From contig NZ_FOXK01000012.1 in NCBI RefSeq assembly GCF_900115695.1, positions 62,001 to 126,000 of the forward strand: DNA of 64,000 nucleotides, given 5' to 3'. Both the position numbers and the translations under genes were made by a program. This document shows, piece by piece, positions 7,928-18,892 of the stretch (within the stretch, counting starts at the first letter, position 1; each line of letters starts with the position of its first letter). The notes beneath the pieces are model-generated. The model saw only the letters and a program-made list of their open reading frames with translations, had not been told where the DNA came from and searched no databases. The stretch comes from Ectopseudomonas toyotomiensis. GTDB taxonomy: Bacteria; Pseudomonadota; Gammaproteobacteria; Pseudomonadales; Pseudomonadaceae.

Positions 7928-10348
7928 ATGACTGACAACAACAAGGCGCAGCTCCTGCGCATCAAGCTTACGGTTTGGGCGACAGTCGTTCTGGGCGCGC
8001 TGCTGGCGCTCGGTGGCGCTTATCTGCTGTGGCTGGGCGGTTCCTGGTACTACCTGCTGGCCGGCCTCGGCCTGCTGTTGGTGGGCGTGCTGATTCATCG
8101 CCGTCAGCGCGCGGCGCTGTGGCTGTATGCCCTGGTGTTGCTGGCGAGCCTGGCCTGGACAGTCTTCGAGGTGGGGTTCGATTGGTGGCAGATGGCGCCG
8201 CGCATCGACCTGTGGTGCGTGCTCGGCCTCTGGCTACTGTTGCCTTGGATCAACCGGTATATCGCGCCTGGGCAACCCTGGCGTGACGGTGCCAGCGTGA
8301 TGCTGGGTATCGGCCTGCTGCTGGGAGCCGGCATGGCTGGTTATTCGTTGACGCAGGACTATCATCGCTTGCCCGGCCGCTTCGACGAGCCGCGTATGGC
8401 CGCTGCCGGTGTGACGACAGCCAGTCGTTCGGCCAGCGAATGGACTGCTTACGGCGGCTCGTCGCGTGGCGAGCGCTATGCCAGTGCCGAGCAGATCACC
8501 ACGGCCAACGTCGGGCGGCTGAAGAAAGCCTGGGAGTTTCACACGGGGGATCTGCCCGGTGAGGGCGACCCCGGCGAAATTACCAATCAGGTAACGCCGC
8601 TCAAGGTCGGTGACAACCTGTTCATCTGCACGCCGCACAGCATCGCCATCGCGGTGGATGCCGACACCGGCGAGGAGCGCTGGCGCTTCGACCCGGCGAT
8701 CAACCGTCAGGCCGAGTACTACCAGCACATGACCTGCCGTGGTCTGGCTTACCACGATGCGACAGCCTATCGCGGCCCACTGATTGCCGCCCGAGATGGC
8801 GCGGCGCCGGAGCCTTCAACAGCGGCGACGGCGCGCTGCACCCAGCGACTGTTCCTGCCGACCAACGATGCCACGCTGTACGCGCTCGATGTGCATGACG
8901 GCAAGCCGTGCGAGGACTTTGGCGAGGCCGGCATGGTCGACCTCAAGGTTGGCCTGGGCGATGACGCGCTGGGCATCTACCTGCCTACCTCGCCGCCGGT
9001 GGTCACCGAGAAACTGGTGATAGTCGGTGGTTCGGTGACCGACAACGGCTCGGTGGATTCGCCGGGTGGGGTGATCCGTGCCTACGACGTACGCACCGGC
9101 GCGCTGGTGTGGAACTTCGATCCTGGCCGTCCCGATGCCACCGAGCCGCTGTCGGCCGGTGAGACCTACGTGCGCAGCACGCCAAACTCCTGGACCATCG
9201 CCACGGCGGACGAGGCACTGGGCCTGGTGTACATCCCCATGGGCAATCAGACGCCTGACCAGTGGGGCGTGCAACGCAGCGCCGAGGCCGAACGTTTCAC
9301 CGCGGCGCTGGTGGCGCTGGACCTGGAAACCGGCAAGGTGCGTTGGGAATTCCGCACCGTGCATCATGACCTCTGGGACCGCGACCTACCGTCTCAGCCC
9401 ACCCTGGTGGATATCGAAGGCGCTGATGGGCCGGTGCCGGCGATTATCCAGCCGACCAAGCGCGGCGACCTCTATGTGCTTGACCGGCGCAGCGGTGAGC
9501 CCATCGTGCCGGTCAGCGAGCATCCAGTGCCGCAGGGGACGGTGGAGGGCGACTTCACCGCGCCGACTCAGCCGGCATCAAAACTCAGCTATGCCCCTGA
9601 CGAGCCGCTGCGCGAACGCGACATGTGGGGCGGTACGCCATTCGATCAGTTGATCTGCCGCATCCAGTTCCATCGTCTGCGTTACGAGGGCGACTTCACT
9701 CCGCCATCGGAGCAGGGATCGTTGATCTACCCGGGCAACGTCGGTGTGTTCAACTGGCCATCGGTGGCGGTCGATCCGCAGCGGCAGATTCTCTTCGGCG
9801 CGCCTAATTACCTGGCGTTCGTCTCGCGTCTGGTCAAACGGGAGGAGGCGCAGGATGTTCGTTATGGCAGTGGCGAAACCGGTCTGCAACCCAATCGTGG
9901 CGCGCCTTACATGGTCAGCCTAAAGCCCTTTCTTTCGGTCCTCGGCCTGCCTTGCCAGGCGCCGCCATGGGGCACTGTCACGGCGGTGGGCCTGCGTAGC
10001 ATGGACAAGGTCTGGCAGCGCAAGAATGGCACCAGCCGCGACAGTGCCCCCTTGGGCATTCCCCTGACCGTCGGCGTGCCGAACCTCGGCGGCCCGTTGG
10101 TCACTGCTGGTGGTCTGGGCTTTCTCAGCGGCACGCTGGACTACTACCTGCGCGCCTACGACATGCGCACCGGCGAGGAGTTGTGGAAGGACAGGCTGCC
10201 GGCCGGCGGCCAGGCCACGCCTATCAGCTACGTGTCGGAGAAGACCGGCAAGCAATATGTGGTGGTAATGGCCGGCGGGCACGGCTCGTTCGGTACGCGC
10301 CTGGGCGACTCGCTGGTGGCCTGGACGCTGGAGGAGGAGGATGAGTAG
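7928..10348 (+). CDS. gcd: Membrane-bound PQQ-dependent glucose dehydrogenase
   Basis: Oxidises glucose (and other aldoses) to gluconolactone in the periplasm and passes electrons to ubiquinone. 806 residues from ATG 7928, the usual mGDH size. Residues about 10-135 hold five hydrophobic helices, including GGSWYYLLAG; the rest is the eight-bladed PQQ propeller with WTAYGG, VTCRG-like MTCRGLAYH, TSPPVV, SVTDN, TVHHDLWD, FTPPSEQGSL and the C-terminal GGQATPISY...GGHGSFGT. GGGGAG 7 bases upstream supports the start. Quinate/shikimate dehydrogenase (QuiA) is the nearest alternative, but the match to E. coli/Pseudomonas Gcd is closer. Confidence 0.95.
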   Translation: MTDNNKAQLLRIKLTVWATVVLGALLALGGAYLLWLGGSWYYLLAGLGLLLVGVLIHRRQRAALWLYALVLLASLAWTVFEVGFDWWQMAPRIDLWCVLGLWLLLPWINRYIAPGQPWRDGASVMLGIGLLLGAGMAGYSLTQDYHRLPGRFDEPRMAAAGVTTASRSASEWTAYGGSSRGERYASAEQITTANVGRLKKAWEFHTGDLPGEGDPGEITNQVTPLKVGDNLFICTPHSIAIAVDADTGEERWRFDPAINRQAEYYQHMTCRGLAYHDATAYRGPLIAARDGAAPEPSTAATARCTQRLFLPTNDATLYALDVHDGKPCEDFGEAGMVDLKVGLGDDALGIYLPTSPPVVTEKLVIVGGSVTDNGSVDSPGGVIRAYDVRTGALVWNFDPGRPDATEPLSAGETYVRSTPNSWTIATADEALGLVYIPMGNQTPDQWGVQRSAEAERFTAALVALDLETGKVRWEFRTVHHDLWDRDLPSQPTLVDIEGADGPVPAIIQPTKRGDLYVLDRRSGEPIVPVSEHPVPQGTVEGDFTAPTQPASKLSYAPDEPLRERDMWGGTPFDQLICRIQFHRLRYEGDFTPPSEQGSLIYPGNVGVFNWPSVAVDPQRQILFGAPNYLAFVSRLVKREEAQDVRYGSGETGLQPNRGAPYMVSLKPFLSVLGLPCQAPPWGTVTAVGLRSMDKVWQRKNGTSRDSAPLGIPLTVGVPNLGGPLVTAGGLGFLSGTLDYYLRAYDMRTGEELWKDRLPAGGQATPISYVSEKTGKQYVVVMAGGHGSFGTRLGDSLVAWTLEEEDE

Positions 10349-10354
10349 ATAGCA

Positions 10355-10377
10355 CAAGGCCCGCAGAGCGGGCCTTG
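10355..10377. terminator. Bidirectional terminator between gcd and prfC
   Basis: Perfect 10-bp stem CAAGGCCCGC / GCGGGCCTTG with a 3-base loop lies between convergent stops (10348 and 10385). Confidence 0.75.
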
Positions 10378-10384
10378 TTCGATG

Positions 10385-11968
<1,584 letters not shown>

Positions 11969-12135
11969 GAATATGTGCCTGGATGGAGTCGTTGAGGGTG
12001 CCATGGCACCCGTAAAACGCGGGATTATACCGATAACTGCGAGCTCTGGCGGAGAGCGGCTATCGGTTTTCAGATGGGTCGGTAGGTGATGCTGCCGGGC
12101 AGTGCCGCAGATGCGTAAATATCGCGTAAATGAAT

Positions 12136-12154
12136 GGTTATGAAAATTATTCCC
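12136..12154. promoter_or_regulatory. Putative Fur box upstream of the PepSY reductase
   Basis: Matches the 19-bp Fur consensus (GATAATGATAATCATTATC) at 13 of 19 positions by my count, around TGAAAATTATT. It lies 50 bases upstream of the preferred GTG start of the next gene. Confidence 0.5.
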
Positions 12155-12204
12155 ATATAGAGTGGCCGCCCGTCGCAGTGGGTCAGGGTAAGGGTGGCTC
12201 CGTC

Positions 12205-14733
12205 GTGTTCAAGAAAATCATCTTCCAGTTGCACTGGTTCTTCGGTATCAGCGCCGGCCTGGTGCTGGCCATCATGGGGATTACAGGCGCGCTCTACAGT
12301 TTCGAGGGCGAGATAACCCGGGCACTCAACGCCGAGCGCTGGCAGATTCATCCCAGCGCGCAGGGGCATCTCACGCCAGGCGAGCTGGCTGCGAAGATCG
12401 AGGCCGCTACCGCCGATCGCGTCACCGCACTGTGGGTCGATGGCCGCCATGACGGACCTGGCACCGCCTTTCTTTCTCCGCCACCGGGTGAGCGGCGTGG
12501 GCCGCGCATCGTGTTCGATCCCTACACCGGTGAAGTACTGGTCGAGCCCATGGGCCAGGACTTCTTCCAGTTGATGCTGATGTTGCACCGCTTTCTGTCG
12601 ATGGGCGAAGTGGGCAAGCAGATCACCGCTGCCAGCACTCTGGCGCTGCTGTTCTTCTGTCTCTCCGGCCTCTATCTGCGTTGGCCGCGCAGGACGCTGA
12701 GCTGGCGCACCTGGCTGACCCTGGACTGGAAGAAGAAGGGACGTAGCTTCAATTGGGACCTGCACGCTGTAGCCGGCACCTGGGTGCTGCTGTTCTATCT
12801 CTGTGCCGGGCTCACCGGTCTGTACTGGTCCTATGACTGGTATCGCGAAGGGCTGACGCGCCTGCTCTCCGACACGCCACCCGAGCAGCGCGGCGAGCGT
12901 GGCCGCGGCGGTCGCCAGGCTCCCAGTGGCCCTGCACCGAAAGTCGACTACGACGCCGTATGGCAGAGCATCCAGCAGGCCGCCGGGCCCAAGCTGGTCG
13001 CCTGGAACCTGCGCCTGCCGCCAGTGGCGGGGCAGCCGGCGACGGTCTTCTACATACTCGATGGCGCCGAGCACGTGCGCGCTTTGAACCAGTTTCAGAT
13101 CGACCCTAAAAGCGGCGAAGTCAGTCGCCACGAGCGCTACGCCGACAAGAGCTTCAAGGCGCAGTTGCTGACCAGTGTCTACGCGCTGCACGTTGGCGAG
13201 TACTTCGGTATGCCCGGGCGCATCCTGATGATGGTGGCCACGGCGGCTATGCCGCTGTTCTTCGTTACCGGCTGGCTGCTCTATCTGGATCGCCGGCGCA
13301 AGAAGCGCGCGGCGCTGGCTGCGCGCGGTGCGCTGAAAACGGATGATTCAGGCGAAGGCTGGTTGGTGGGTTTTGCCAGCCAGAGCGGCTTTGCCGAGCA
13401 ACTGGCCTGGCAGAGCGCCGGGCAGTTGCAGGCTGCGGGTATCCCGGTGCGGGTCGAGCCGCTGTCGCGTCTCGATGCCGACAGCCTGCGGCAGACGCGC
13501 AAGGCACTGTTCGTGGTCAGCACCTTCGGTGACGGCGAGGCGCCGGACGCTGCGCAGGGTTTCGAGCGCAAGGTGCTGGGCGGCTCGCTGCCACTCGAAC
13601 AACTGAGCTATGCCATGCTGGCCCTGGGCGACCGCCAGTACCAGCACTTCTGCGGCTTCGCTCGGCGTATCAACGACTGGCTGGGTTTGCAGGGCGCGCA
13701 GCGCCTGTTCGACAGCGTCGAGGTCGATGGCGTCGATCAGGCCGCGCTGCAGCGCTGGCAACAGCAGCTGAGCGAGCTGACCGGCGCTGCGCCGATTCGC
13801 TTCGAAGAGGCGCCCTGGCAAAGCTGGACGCTGGCCGAGCGGCGCCTGCTCAATCCTGGCAGCCAGGGCGCACCGGTGTTCTTCATCGGCCTGACGCCGC
13901 CTGCGCAGAGCACCTGGCAGGCCGGCGACATTCTGGAAATTCATCCACGGCATGCCTCTGCGCGCGTGCAGGCCTGGCTGCAGCACTCCGGCTGCGACGG
14001 CCTCGAGCCGGTGACGCTCGATGGTCAGGTGATGAGCCTGCGCGAAGCTCTCGCCGAACGCCAGTTACCGGAAAGCCTCGCGCACCTGGTCGGCCTGCAT
14101 GCCCAGGCGCTGGTCGACGCCCTGGCGCCGCTGGGTACGCGGGAATACTCCATCGCCTCGGTGGCGGCCGATGGCATGCTGCAGTTGATCGTGCGTCAGG
14201 CCGTCCAGGCCGACGGCAGTCTTGGCCTCGGTTCCGGCTGGCTGACCGAGCATCTGCCTGCAGGCGGGCAACTGCTGGCGCGGGTGCGGCGCAACGGCGG
14301 CTTTCATCTGCCGGACGACGACCGCCCGCTGATCCTGATCGGCAACGGCACCGGCCTGGCCGGACTGCGCTCGCTGCTGCGCGCAAGGGCGCTGGCCGGG
14401 CAGGGGCGCAACTGGCTGCTGTTCGGCGAGCGCAACCGCGCTTGCGACTTCTTCTGTGGCGACGAGCTGCAGGCGGCGCATGCCGCAGGCGAGCTACAGC
14501 ATCTGGATCTGGTGTTCTCCCGCGATCAGGCGGAGCAACGCTATGTTCAGGATCTGCTGCGTGAGCAGCGCGAGCGCCTGCGTGCCTGGCTGGGTGAAGG
14601 CGCAGCAATCTACGTCTGCGGCAGCCTTCAGGGCATGGCCGGCGGCGTCGATGCGGCGTTGCGCGACCTGCTCGGCGACGAGGTGGTGGACGATCTGATC
14701 GAGGAAGGCCGCTATCGCCGCGATGTCTATTGA
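12205..14733 (+). CDS. PepSY-TM / flavodoxin / NADPH reductase fusion (PiuB-like ferric-siderophore reductase)
   Basis: About 842 residues combining an N-terminal PepSY-associated transmembrane region ([20 protein letters not shown], further helices at about 145-165, 190-215 and 365-385), a flavodoxin domain (starting near [18 protein letters not shown], with [13 protein letters not shown] and [12 protein letters not shown]) and a sulfite-reductase-type FAD/NADPH module ([39 protein letters not shown]). The architecture resembles P. aeruginosa PA4513 next to piuA. It probably moves electrons from NADPH across the inner membrane to reduce ferric siderophore; this is inference. GTG 12205 is preferred over ATG 12130 because the Fur-like site would otherwise lie in the coding region and because the homolog starts at this FKK...HWFFG point. 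Confidence 0.85.
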   Translation: MFKKIIFQLHWFFGISAGLVLAIMGITGALYSFEGEITRALNAERWQIHPSAQGHLTPGELAAKIEAATADRVTALWVDGRHDGPGTAFLSPPPGERRGPRIVFDPYTGEVLVEPMGQDFFQLMLMLHRFLSMGEVGKQITAASTLALLFFCLSGLYLRWPRRTLSWRTWLTLDWKKKGRSFNWDLHAVAGTWVLLFYLCAGLTGLYWSYDWYREGLTRLLSDTPPEQRGERGRGGRQAPSGPAPKVDYDAVWQSIQQAAGPKLVAWNLRLPPVAGQPATVFYILDGAEHVRALNQFQIDPKSGEVSRHERYADKSFKAQLLTSVYALHVGEYFGMPGRILMMVATAAMPLFFVTGWLLYLDRRRKKRAALAARGALKTDDSGEGWLVGFASQSGFAEQLAWQSAGQLQAAGIPVRVEPLSRLDADSLRQTRKALFVVSTFGDGEAPDAAQGFERKVLGGSLPLEQLSYAMLALGDRQYQHFCGFARRINDWLGLQGAQRLFDSVEVDGVDQAALQRWQQQLSELTGAAPIRFEEAPWQSWTLAERRLLNPGSQGAPVFFIGLTPPAQSTWQAGDILEIHPRHASARVQAWLQHSGCDGLEPVTLDGQVMSLREALAERQLPESLAHLVGLHAQALVDALAPLGTREYSIASVAADGMLQLIVRQAVQADGSLGLGSGWLTEHLPAGGQLLARVRRNGGFHLPDDDRPLILIGNGTGLAGLRSLLRARALAGQGRNWLLFGERNRACDFFCGDELQAAHAAGELQHLDLVFSRDQAEQRYVQDLLREQRERLRAWLGEGAAIYVCGSLQGMAGGVDAALRDLLGDEVVDDLIEEGRYRRDVY

Positions 14734-14782
14734 CCCCGAGCAAGCCGCGTCGCACGGGTATTAAGTTGCCGAAGTGATTTTT

Positions 14783-14801
14783 ATATATGAGAATCATTCG
14801 C
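14783..14801. promoter_or_regulatory. Putative Fur box upstream of the response regulator
   Basis: Contains TGAGAATCATT; 12 of 19 positions match the Fur consensus by my count. It lies 24 bases before the regulator's ATG in the 91-base gap after the reductase gene. Confidence 0.6.
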
Positions 14802-14824
14802 CTTAATCCTCTTGGGTAACCGCC

Positions 14825-15523
14825 ATGACCGCCAGCCTGGCTCGCATCCTGATCGTCGAAGACGATCGCACCCTGGCCGTCCAGCTCGGCGAGCTGCTGC
14901 GCGGTCAGGGCTATGCCACCAGCGCCTGTCACCTCGGTGAGGCGGGCCTGGAGATGGCGCTGCGTGAGTCGCCCGATCTGCTGTTGCTCGACGTGATGCT
15001 GCCGGACGTCAACGGCTTTTCCGTGCTGCGCCGCCTGCGCGAGCAACAGCAGACGCCGGTGATCATGCTCACCGCCTGTGGCGCGGAGGAGGAGCGCATT
15101 CGCGGCCTGCGCCATGGTGCCGATGATTACCTGCCCAAGCCCTTCAACATCACCGAGCTGCAACTGCGCATCGACGCCGTGCTGCGCCGCACGCGTCCGC
15201 AGGAGAGTGCGCGCGGCGGCCAGGCGCAGCAGTTGCAGGTCGACGAACTGCACCTGGACCGCCACGCCCAGCAGGCGCGGGTCGCAGGCTGCGACCTGGC
15301 GCTGACGCCGTTGCAGTTCCGCCTGCTCTGGTTGCTGGTCAGTCATCGCGGTGAGGCGCTGAGCAAACCCTACCTGTACCGCATGGCGCTGGAGCGCGAG
15401 TACAGCCAGTACGACCGCAGCCTGGACATGCACGTCAGCCGCATCCGTCGCCGTCTGGCCGAGGCTGGCCTCGGCGCCGACCGCCTGCAGACCCTGCACG
15501 GTCGCGGTTACGCCTTCACATGA
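14825..15523 (+). CDS. OmpR/PhoB-family response regulator (iron-uptake two-component system)
   Basis: 232 residues. The receiver domain has the acidic pair E12/D13-D14, phospho-acceptor D56 (LLLLDVMLP), T83 and K105 (LPKPF). The C-terminal winged helix includes LTPLQFRLLWLL and the recognition region YDRSLDMHVSRIRRRL, ending LHGRGYAF. It overlaps the kinase gene by 4 bases (ATGA). Position before a TonB receptor resembles PfeR-PfeS-PfeA or PirR-PirS-PirA, so it likely activates the downstream receptor when its siderophore is present. A Fur-like site precedes it. Confidence 0.88.
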   Translation: MTASLARILIVEDDRTLAVQLGELLRGQGYATSACHLGEAGLEMALRESPDLLLLDVMLPDVNGFSVLRRLREQQQTPVIMLTACGAEEERIRGLRHGADDYLPKPFNITELQLRIDAVLRRTRPQESARGGQAQQLQVDELHLDRHAQQARVAGCDLALTPLQFRLLWLLVSHRGEALSKPYLYRMALEREYSQYDRSLDMHVSRIRRRLAEAGLGADRLQTLHGRGYAFT

Positions 15524-16854
15524 ACCGGCGCCTGTTCTGGAAGCTGTGCCTGGTCATTGGCCTGGGCAGCGTGCTGCTGTTCTGGATCATCGCCCGCGTC
15601 GCCTGGCAGACCGAGGAGCGCATGAGCTTCATCGATGCCGAGCACCAGCGCACCCTGCGCCACTACGGCGAGCAGGCCGAGGCGATGTACCGCGCTGGCG
15701 ATCATGAAGCCCTGGCGCGCTGGCTGACCACCCTGCAGCAGCAGGAACAGACCTGGGCGGCGGTGGTCGAGGCCGAGGTGCGGCCGTTGGCCGGCAGCGT
15801 GCTCAACGAGCGCTTCTACGAGGGTTTCGGCTTGGGCCGCGACGTGAGCTGGAAGATCCACCTGTACTTCCAGGAAAACCCCATCATGGATCTGCCGTTC
15901 GCCGACGGCAGAACCCATTTCCTGATCATTCTGCCGCAGCGCATGCGCCCCGGCCTCAATTGGCACTACGCCAAGCTGCTGCTGCAACTGGTGGTGCCGC
16001 TGGTGCTGATGCTGATCGTCTGCCTGGTGCTCTACCGCCATCTGATGCAGCCGCTCGGTCGTCTGGAGCAGGCCACCCGGCAGTTCAGCGATGGTCGCCT
16101 GGATGTGCGCGTGCGCTCGCTGCTGGGCTCGCGCAACGACGAGCTGGCGCGCCTGGCCGAAACCTTCGACGCCATGGCCGCGCGCACCGGGCAACTGATC
16201 ATCGACCAGCGTCAGCGTCTCGCGGACATGTCCCACGAGCTGCGCACGCCGCTGACGCGCATCGAGATGGCGGTGAGCCTGGCCGAGCAGGATGGCGGCC
16301 AGCGCCAGTTGCTCGAACGTATCCGCGACGACTGCGCCGGCATGCGCCGTTTGGTCGAGGATGCCCTGACCCTGAGCTGGCTGGAGAACGAGCGACCCGA
16401 GCTGCGTGACGAGAACCTGGACCTGTCCGAACTGCTCGACAGCATCCTCGACGATGCGCGTTTCGAGTACCCGGATCGGCAGATTCTCTGCCAGATGCCC
16501 GACAGCGCGCCGCTGCATGGCAGCAGCAATCGGGCGCTGGGCCAGGCCATCGAGAACGTGGTGCGCAATGCGCTGGACCACACCCCGGCGCGCGGCCAGG
16601 TGCAGGTGAGCCTGAGCGAGGAGGGCGATGCCTGGTTGTTGCAAATTGCCGACCAGGGCCCGGGCGTCGCCGAGCAATGGCTGGAGCGCATCTTCCAGCC
16701 GTTCTTCCGTGGTGGCAGCGAGCGTGCCGGTTTCGGCCTTGGCTTGGCGCTGGCGCAGCGCCAGGTCAGTGCCACCGGCGGCAGCATTCGCGCGAGCAAT
16801 CGCGCCGGCGGCGGCTTGCTGATGGAGATTCGCCTGCCACGCACGGCGATGTAA
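15520..16854 (+). CDS. Sensor histidine kinase (iron-uptake two-component system)
   Basis: 444 residues. Transmembrane helices at about 9-25 and 152-172 flank a periplasmic sensing segment of about 125 residues; HAMP follows (YRHLMQPLGRLEQATRQF). The H-box is DMSHELRTPLTRIE with H239, the N-box ENVVRNALDHT, and the G boxes DQGPGV and GFGLGLALAQR. The periplasmic loop is short, as in PfeS-like sensors, and probably senses ligand via the receptor or free in the periplasm. Cognate partner of the overlapping regulator. Confidence 0.88.
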   Translation: MNRRLFWKLCLVIGLGSVLLFWIIARVAWQTEERMSFIDAEHQRTLRHYGEQAEAMYRAGDHEALARWLTTLQQQEQTWAAVVEAEVRPLAGSVLNERFYEGFGLGRDVSWKIHLYFQENPIMDLPFADGRTHFLIILPQRMRPGLNWHYAKLLLQLVVPLVLMLIVCLVLYRHLMQPLGRLEQATRQFSDGRLDVRVRSLLGSRNDELARLAETFDAMAARTGQLIIDQRQRLADMSHELRTPLTRIEMAVSLAEQDGGQRQLLERIRDDCAGMRRLVEDALTLSWLENERPELRDENLDLSELLDSILDDARFEYPDRQILCQMPDSAPLHGSSNRALGQAIENVVRNALDHTPARGQVQVSLSEEGDAWLLQIADQGPGVAEQWLERIFQPFFRGGSERAGFGLGLALAQRQVSATGGSIRASNRAGGGLLMEIRLPRTAM

Positions 16855-16897
16855 CAGTTGTAAAAGTGATTCCCTGCTCAGGTGCTTGTGATGAGAA

Positions 16898-16911
16898 TTC
16901 GCAAATGCGAA
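16898..16911. promoter_or_regulatory. Inverted repeat upstream of the TonB receptor (candidate operator)
   Basis: TTCGCA-AA-TGCGAA is a perfect 6-bp dyad, flanked by ATGAGAA on the left (Fur-like). It sits in the 88-base gap between the kinase and the receptor, 32 bases before the ATG. Could be the binding site of the adjacent response regulator or a Fur site. Confidence 0.5.
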
Positions 16912-16942
16912 ATATTCACATCTTTCCTGGGGAGGATCGATC

Positions 16943-18892
16943 ATGCCGCACTGCCCTTATCGCCTGACTCTGCTCGGCGCCATTACCTTCGGTAGTCTGC
17001 TCGCCGCGCAGGCGCATGGCGCCGATGCCGCGCTGGAGTTGCAGGCGCAGGAGATCACCGCCGCTGCCATCGACCGCAACGAAAGCGTCGAGGCCGAGCA
17101 GCTGCAGCGCTACCAGGCCAGCGACCTGCAGGAAGTGTTCGAGTCCAATCCGGAGGTGTCGGTGGCCGGTGGCCCCGGCGTGGCGCAGAAGCTCTACCTG
17201 CGCGGCCTGGAAGACACCCTGCTGAACATCAGCATCGATGGCGCCAGCCAACCCGGGCAGACCTTCCACCACACCGGCCGCATCGGCATCGAGCCGGAGC
17301 TGCTCAAGCGCGCCGAAGTGCAGGCCGGCACTGGCGATGCCACTGCCGGGCCCGGTGCGCTGGGTGGCGCGATCCGCTTCGTCACCAAGGACCCGGACGA
17401 CCTGCTGCGCGAAGGCGAGCAACTCGGTGCGCTGCTCAAGACCGGCTATTTCAGCAATGGCGAAGGCTACAAGAGCAGCGCCAGCGTGTTCGGTCGCTTC
17501 AATGAAAACTGGTCGGCGCTGGCCATGACCACCTACCAGGATCAGAACGACTTTGAGGACGGCAACAACGACGACGTGCTGGGGACGGCGGCACGGCAGA
17601 AGCTCGGCTTCGCCAAGCTGGTGGGCAAGCTGACGGACGAGCAGACCCTGCGCCTGAGCTACGAAAAGCGCATCGACGAGGGCGAGCGCAGTCAGCGCCC
17701 GCAGTGGATACCGAGCAGCTTCAACCGTCTGTATCCGCTGAGTACCGAACGTGAGACCTGGACGCTCAACTATGCCTGGCAGCCGGTGAACAACGATCTG
17801 CTGGATGTCGAGCTGACCACCTACCACGCCACCAACGAGCTGGAGCAGGACGGCCGCTTCGGTCTTTACTTCGGCGATACCCGCAGCACCGGCTTCGATC
17901 TGCGCAACACCAGTCGCCTCGGCGCGCACCAGCTGACCTATGGCGTCGACTACCGTGATGATCGCACCACCCTCGGTCCAGAAGGTGATCGCGAGCTGGA
18001 TCACGAAGACGGCGAAGTGCTTGGCGTCTACCTGCAGGACCGCTACCAGATCACCTCGCGTCTGCAGCTCGACGCCGGCCTGCGTTACGACCGCTACAAG
18101 CTCGATGACCGCGACAAGCAGAACTTCACCGAGGAAGGCATCAGCCCCAACCTGGGGCTGCGCTACCAGTTGACACCCGAACTGGCCGTTTTCGCCGGCC
18201 AGGCGCGGGCACTGCGCGGCCCGCAGGTACGTGATGCCTTCAAGCTCGATGTGTCCGGCAACGACCCGGATCTGAAGGCGGAGAAGGCGCGTACCGACGA
18301 GGTCGGGTTCGACTACCGCGACGGTGGCTGGGAGCTGAGCGGCAAGGCCTACGTCACCCGGATCAAGGATGCCATCGCCGATCCCATCGGCCGGCCCAAT
18401 CTGTATGAGAACGTCGGCGACCTGAAGAGCAAGGGTGTGCTGCTCAGCACCGCCTACCACTGGCAGCAGCTCAGCCTGGGCTTGAGCTACCACCGCAACG
18501 ACGCGCGTCTGGATGGCGAGCGCCTCAACGTCTACGAATACAACGGTCTGGGCACCAGCCTCGGCGACACCTGGACCAGCTTCGCCGACTACCGCGCCAG
18601 CGATAACCTCACGCTCGGCTGGCAGGGCCGTTTCGTGCGCGGCATCGACACCCTGCATACCGGTGTCGGTGATGTGTCCAAGCCTGGCTATGGCGTGCAT
18701 GACCTGTATGCCGAATGGCAGGCCGTGCCTGAGAGCCTGACGGTGACCCTGACGCTGAAGAACCTGCTGGACAAGCAGTATCTGGATCACGCCAGCAACG
18801 AGGACTTCGAGCACATTCCGGACTACGAAGGCATCCGTGGTTCCTACGAGCCAGGTCGTGAGCTGCGTCTGGGCCTGGCATGGCGAATCTGA
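16943..18892 (+). CDS. TonB-dependent receptor, first of four
   Basis: Outer-membrane gated channel of 649 residues, with signal peptide ending AQAHGADAA, a plug domain (QASDLQEVFESNPEVSVAG, LYLRGLEDTLLNISIDGASQ, GPGALGGAIRFVTKDP) and a 22-strand barrel ending in LGLAWRI. No classic TonB box is obvious; ALELQAQEITA is the likely position. The preceding GGGGAGGA supports ATG 16943. It is followed without gap by a FecBCD-type ABC importer, so receptor and importer probably carry one ligand through both membranes. The layout resembles P. aeruginosa PA2911-PA2914; the ligand is not evident (a siderophore is likely, but heme or cobalamin is possible). Confidence 0.88.
   Translation: MPHCPYRLTLLGAITFGSLLAAQAHGADAALELQAQEITAAAIDRNESVEAEQLQRYQASDLQEVFESNPEVSVAGGPGVAQKLYLRGLEDTLLNISIDGASQPGQTFHHTGRIGIEPELLKRAEVQAGTGDATAGPGALGGAIRFVTKDPDDLLREGEQLGALLKTGYFSNGEGYKSSASVFGRFNENWSALAMTTYQDQNDFEDGNNDDVLGTAARQKLGFAKLVGKLTDEQTLRLSYEKRIDEGERSQRPQWIPSSFNRLYPLSTERETWTLNYAWQPVNNDLLDVELTTYHATNELEQDGRFGLYFGDTRSTGFDLRNTSRLGAHQLTYGVDYRDDRTTLGPEGDRELDHEDGEVLGVYLQDRYQITSRLQLDAGLRYDRYKLDDRDKQNFTEEGISPNLGLRYQLTPELAVFAGQARALRGPQVRDAFKLDVSGNDPDLKAEKARTDEVGFDYRDGGWELSGKAYVTRIKDAIADPIGRPNLYENVGDLKSKGVLLSTAYHWQQLSLGLSYHRNDARLDGERLNVYEYNGLGTSLGDTWTSFADYRASDNLTLGWQGRFVRGIDTLHTGVGDVSKPGYGVHDLYAEWQAVPESLTVTLTLKNLLDKQYLDHASNEDFEHIPDYEGIRGSYEPGRELRLGLAWRI

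Noticed and set aside
13883-15499. 538-residue minus-strand open frame across two genes
   Set aside because: Antisense to the PepSY reductase and response regulator, which have clear motifs; the shadow is Arg/Ala/Pro-rich without domains.
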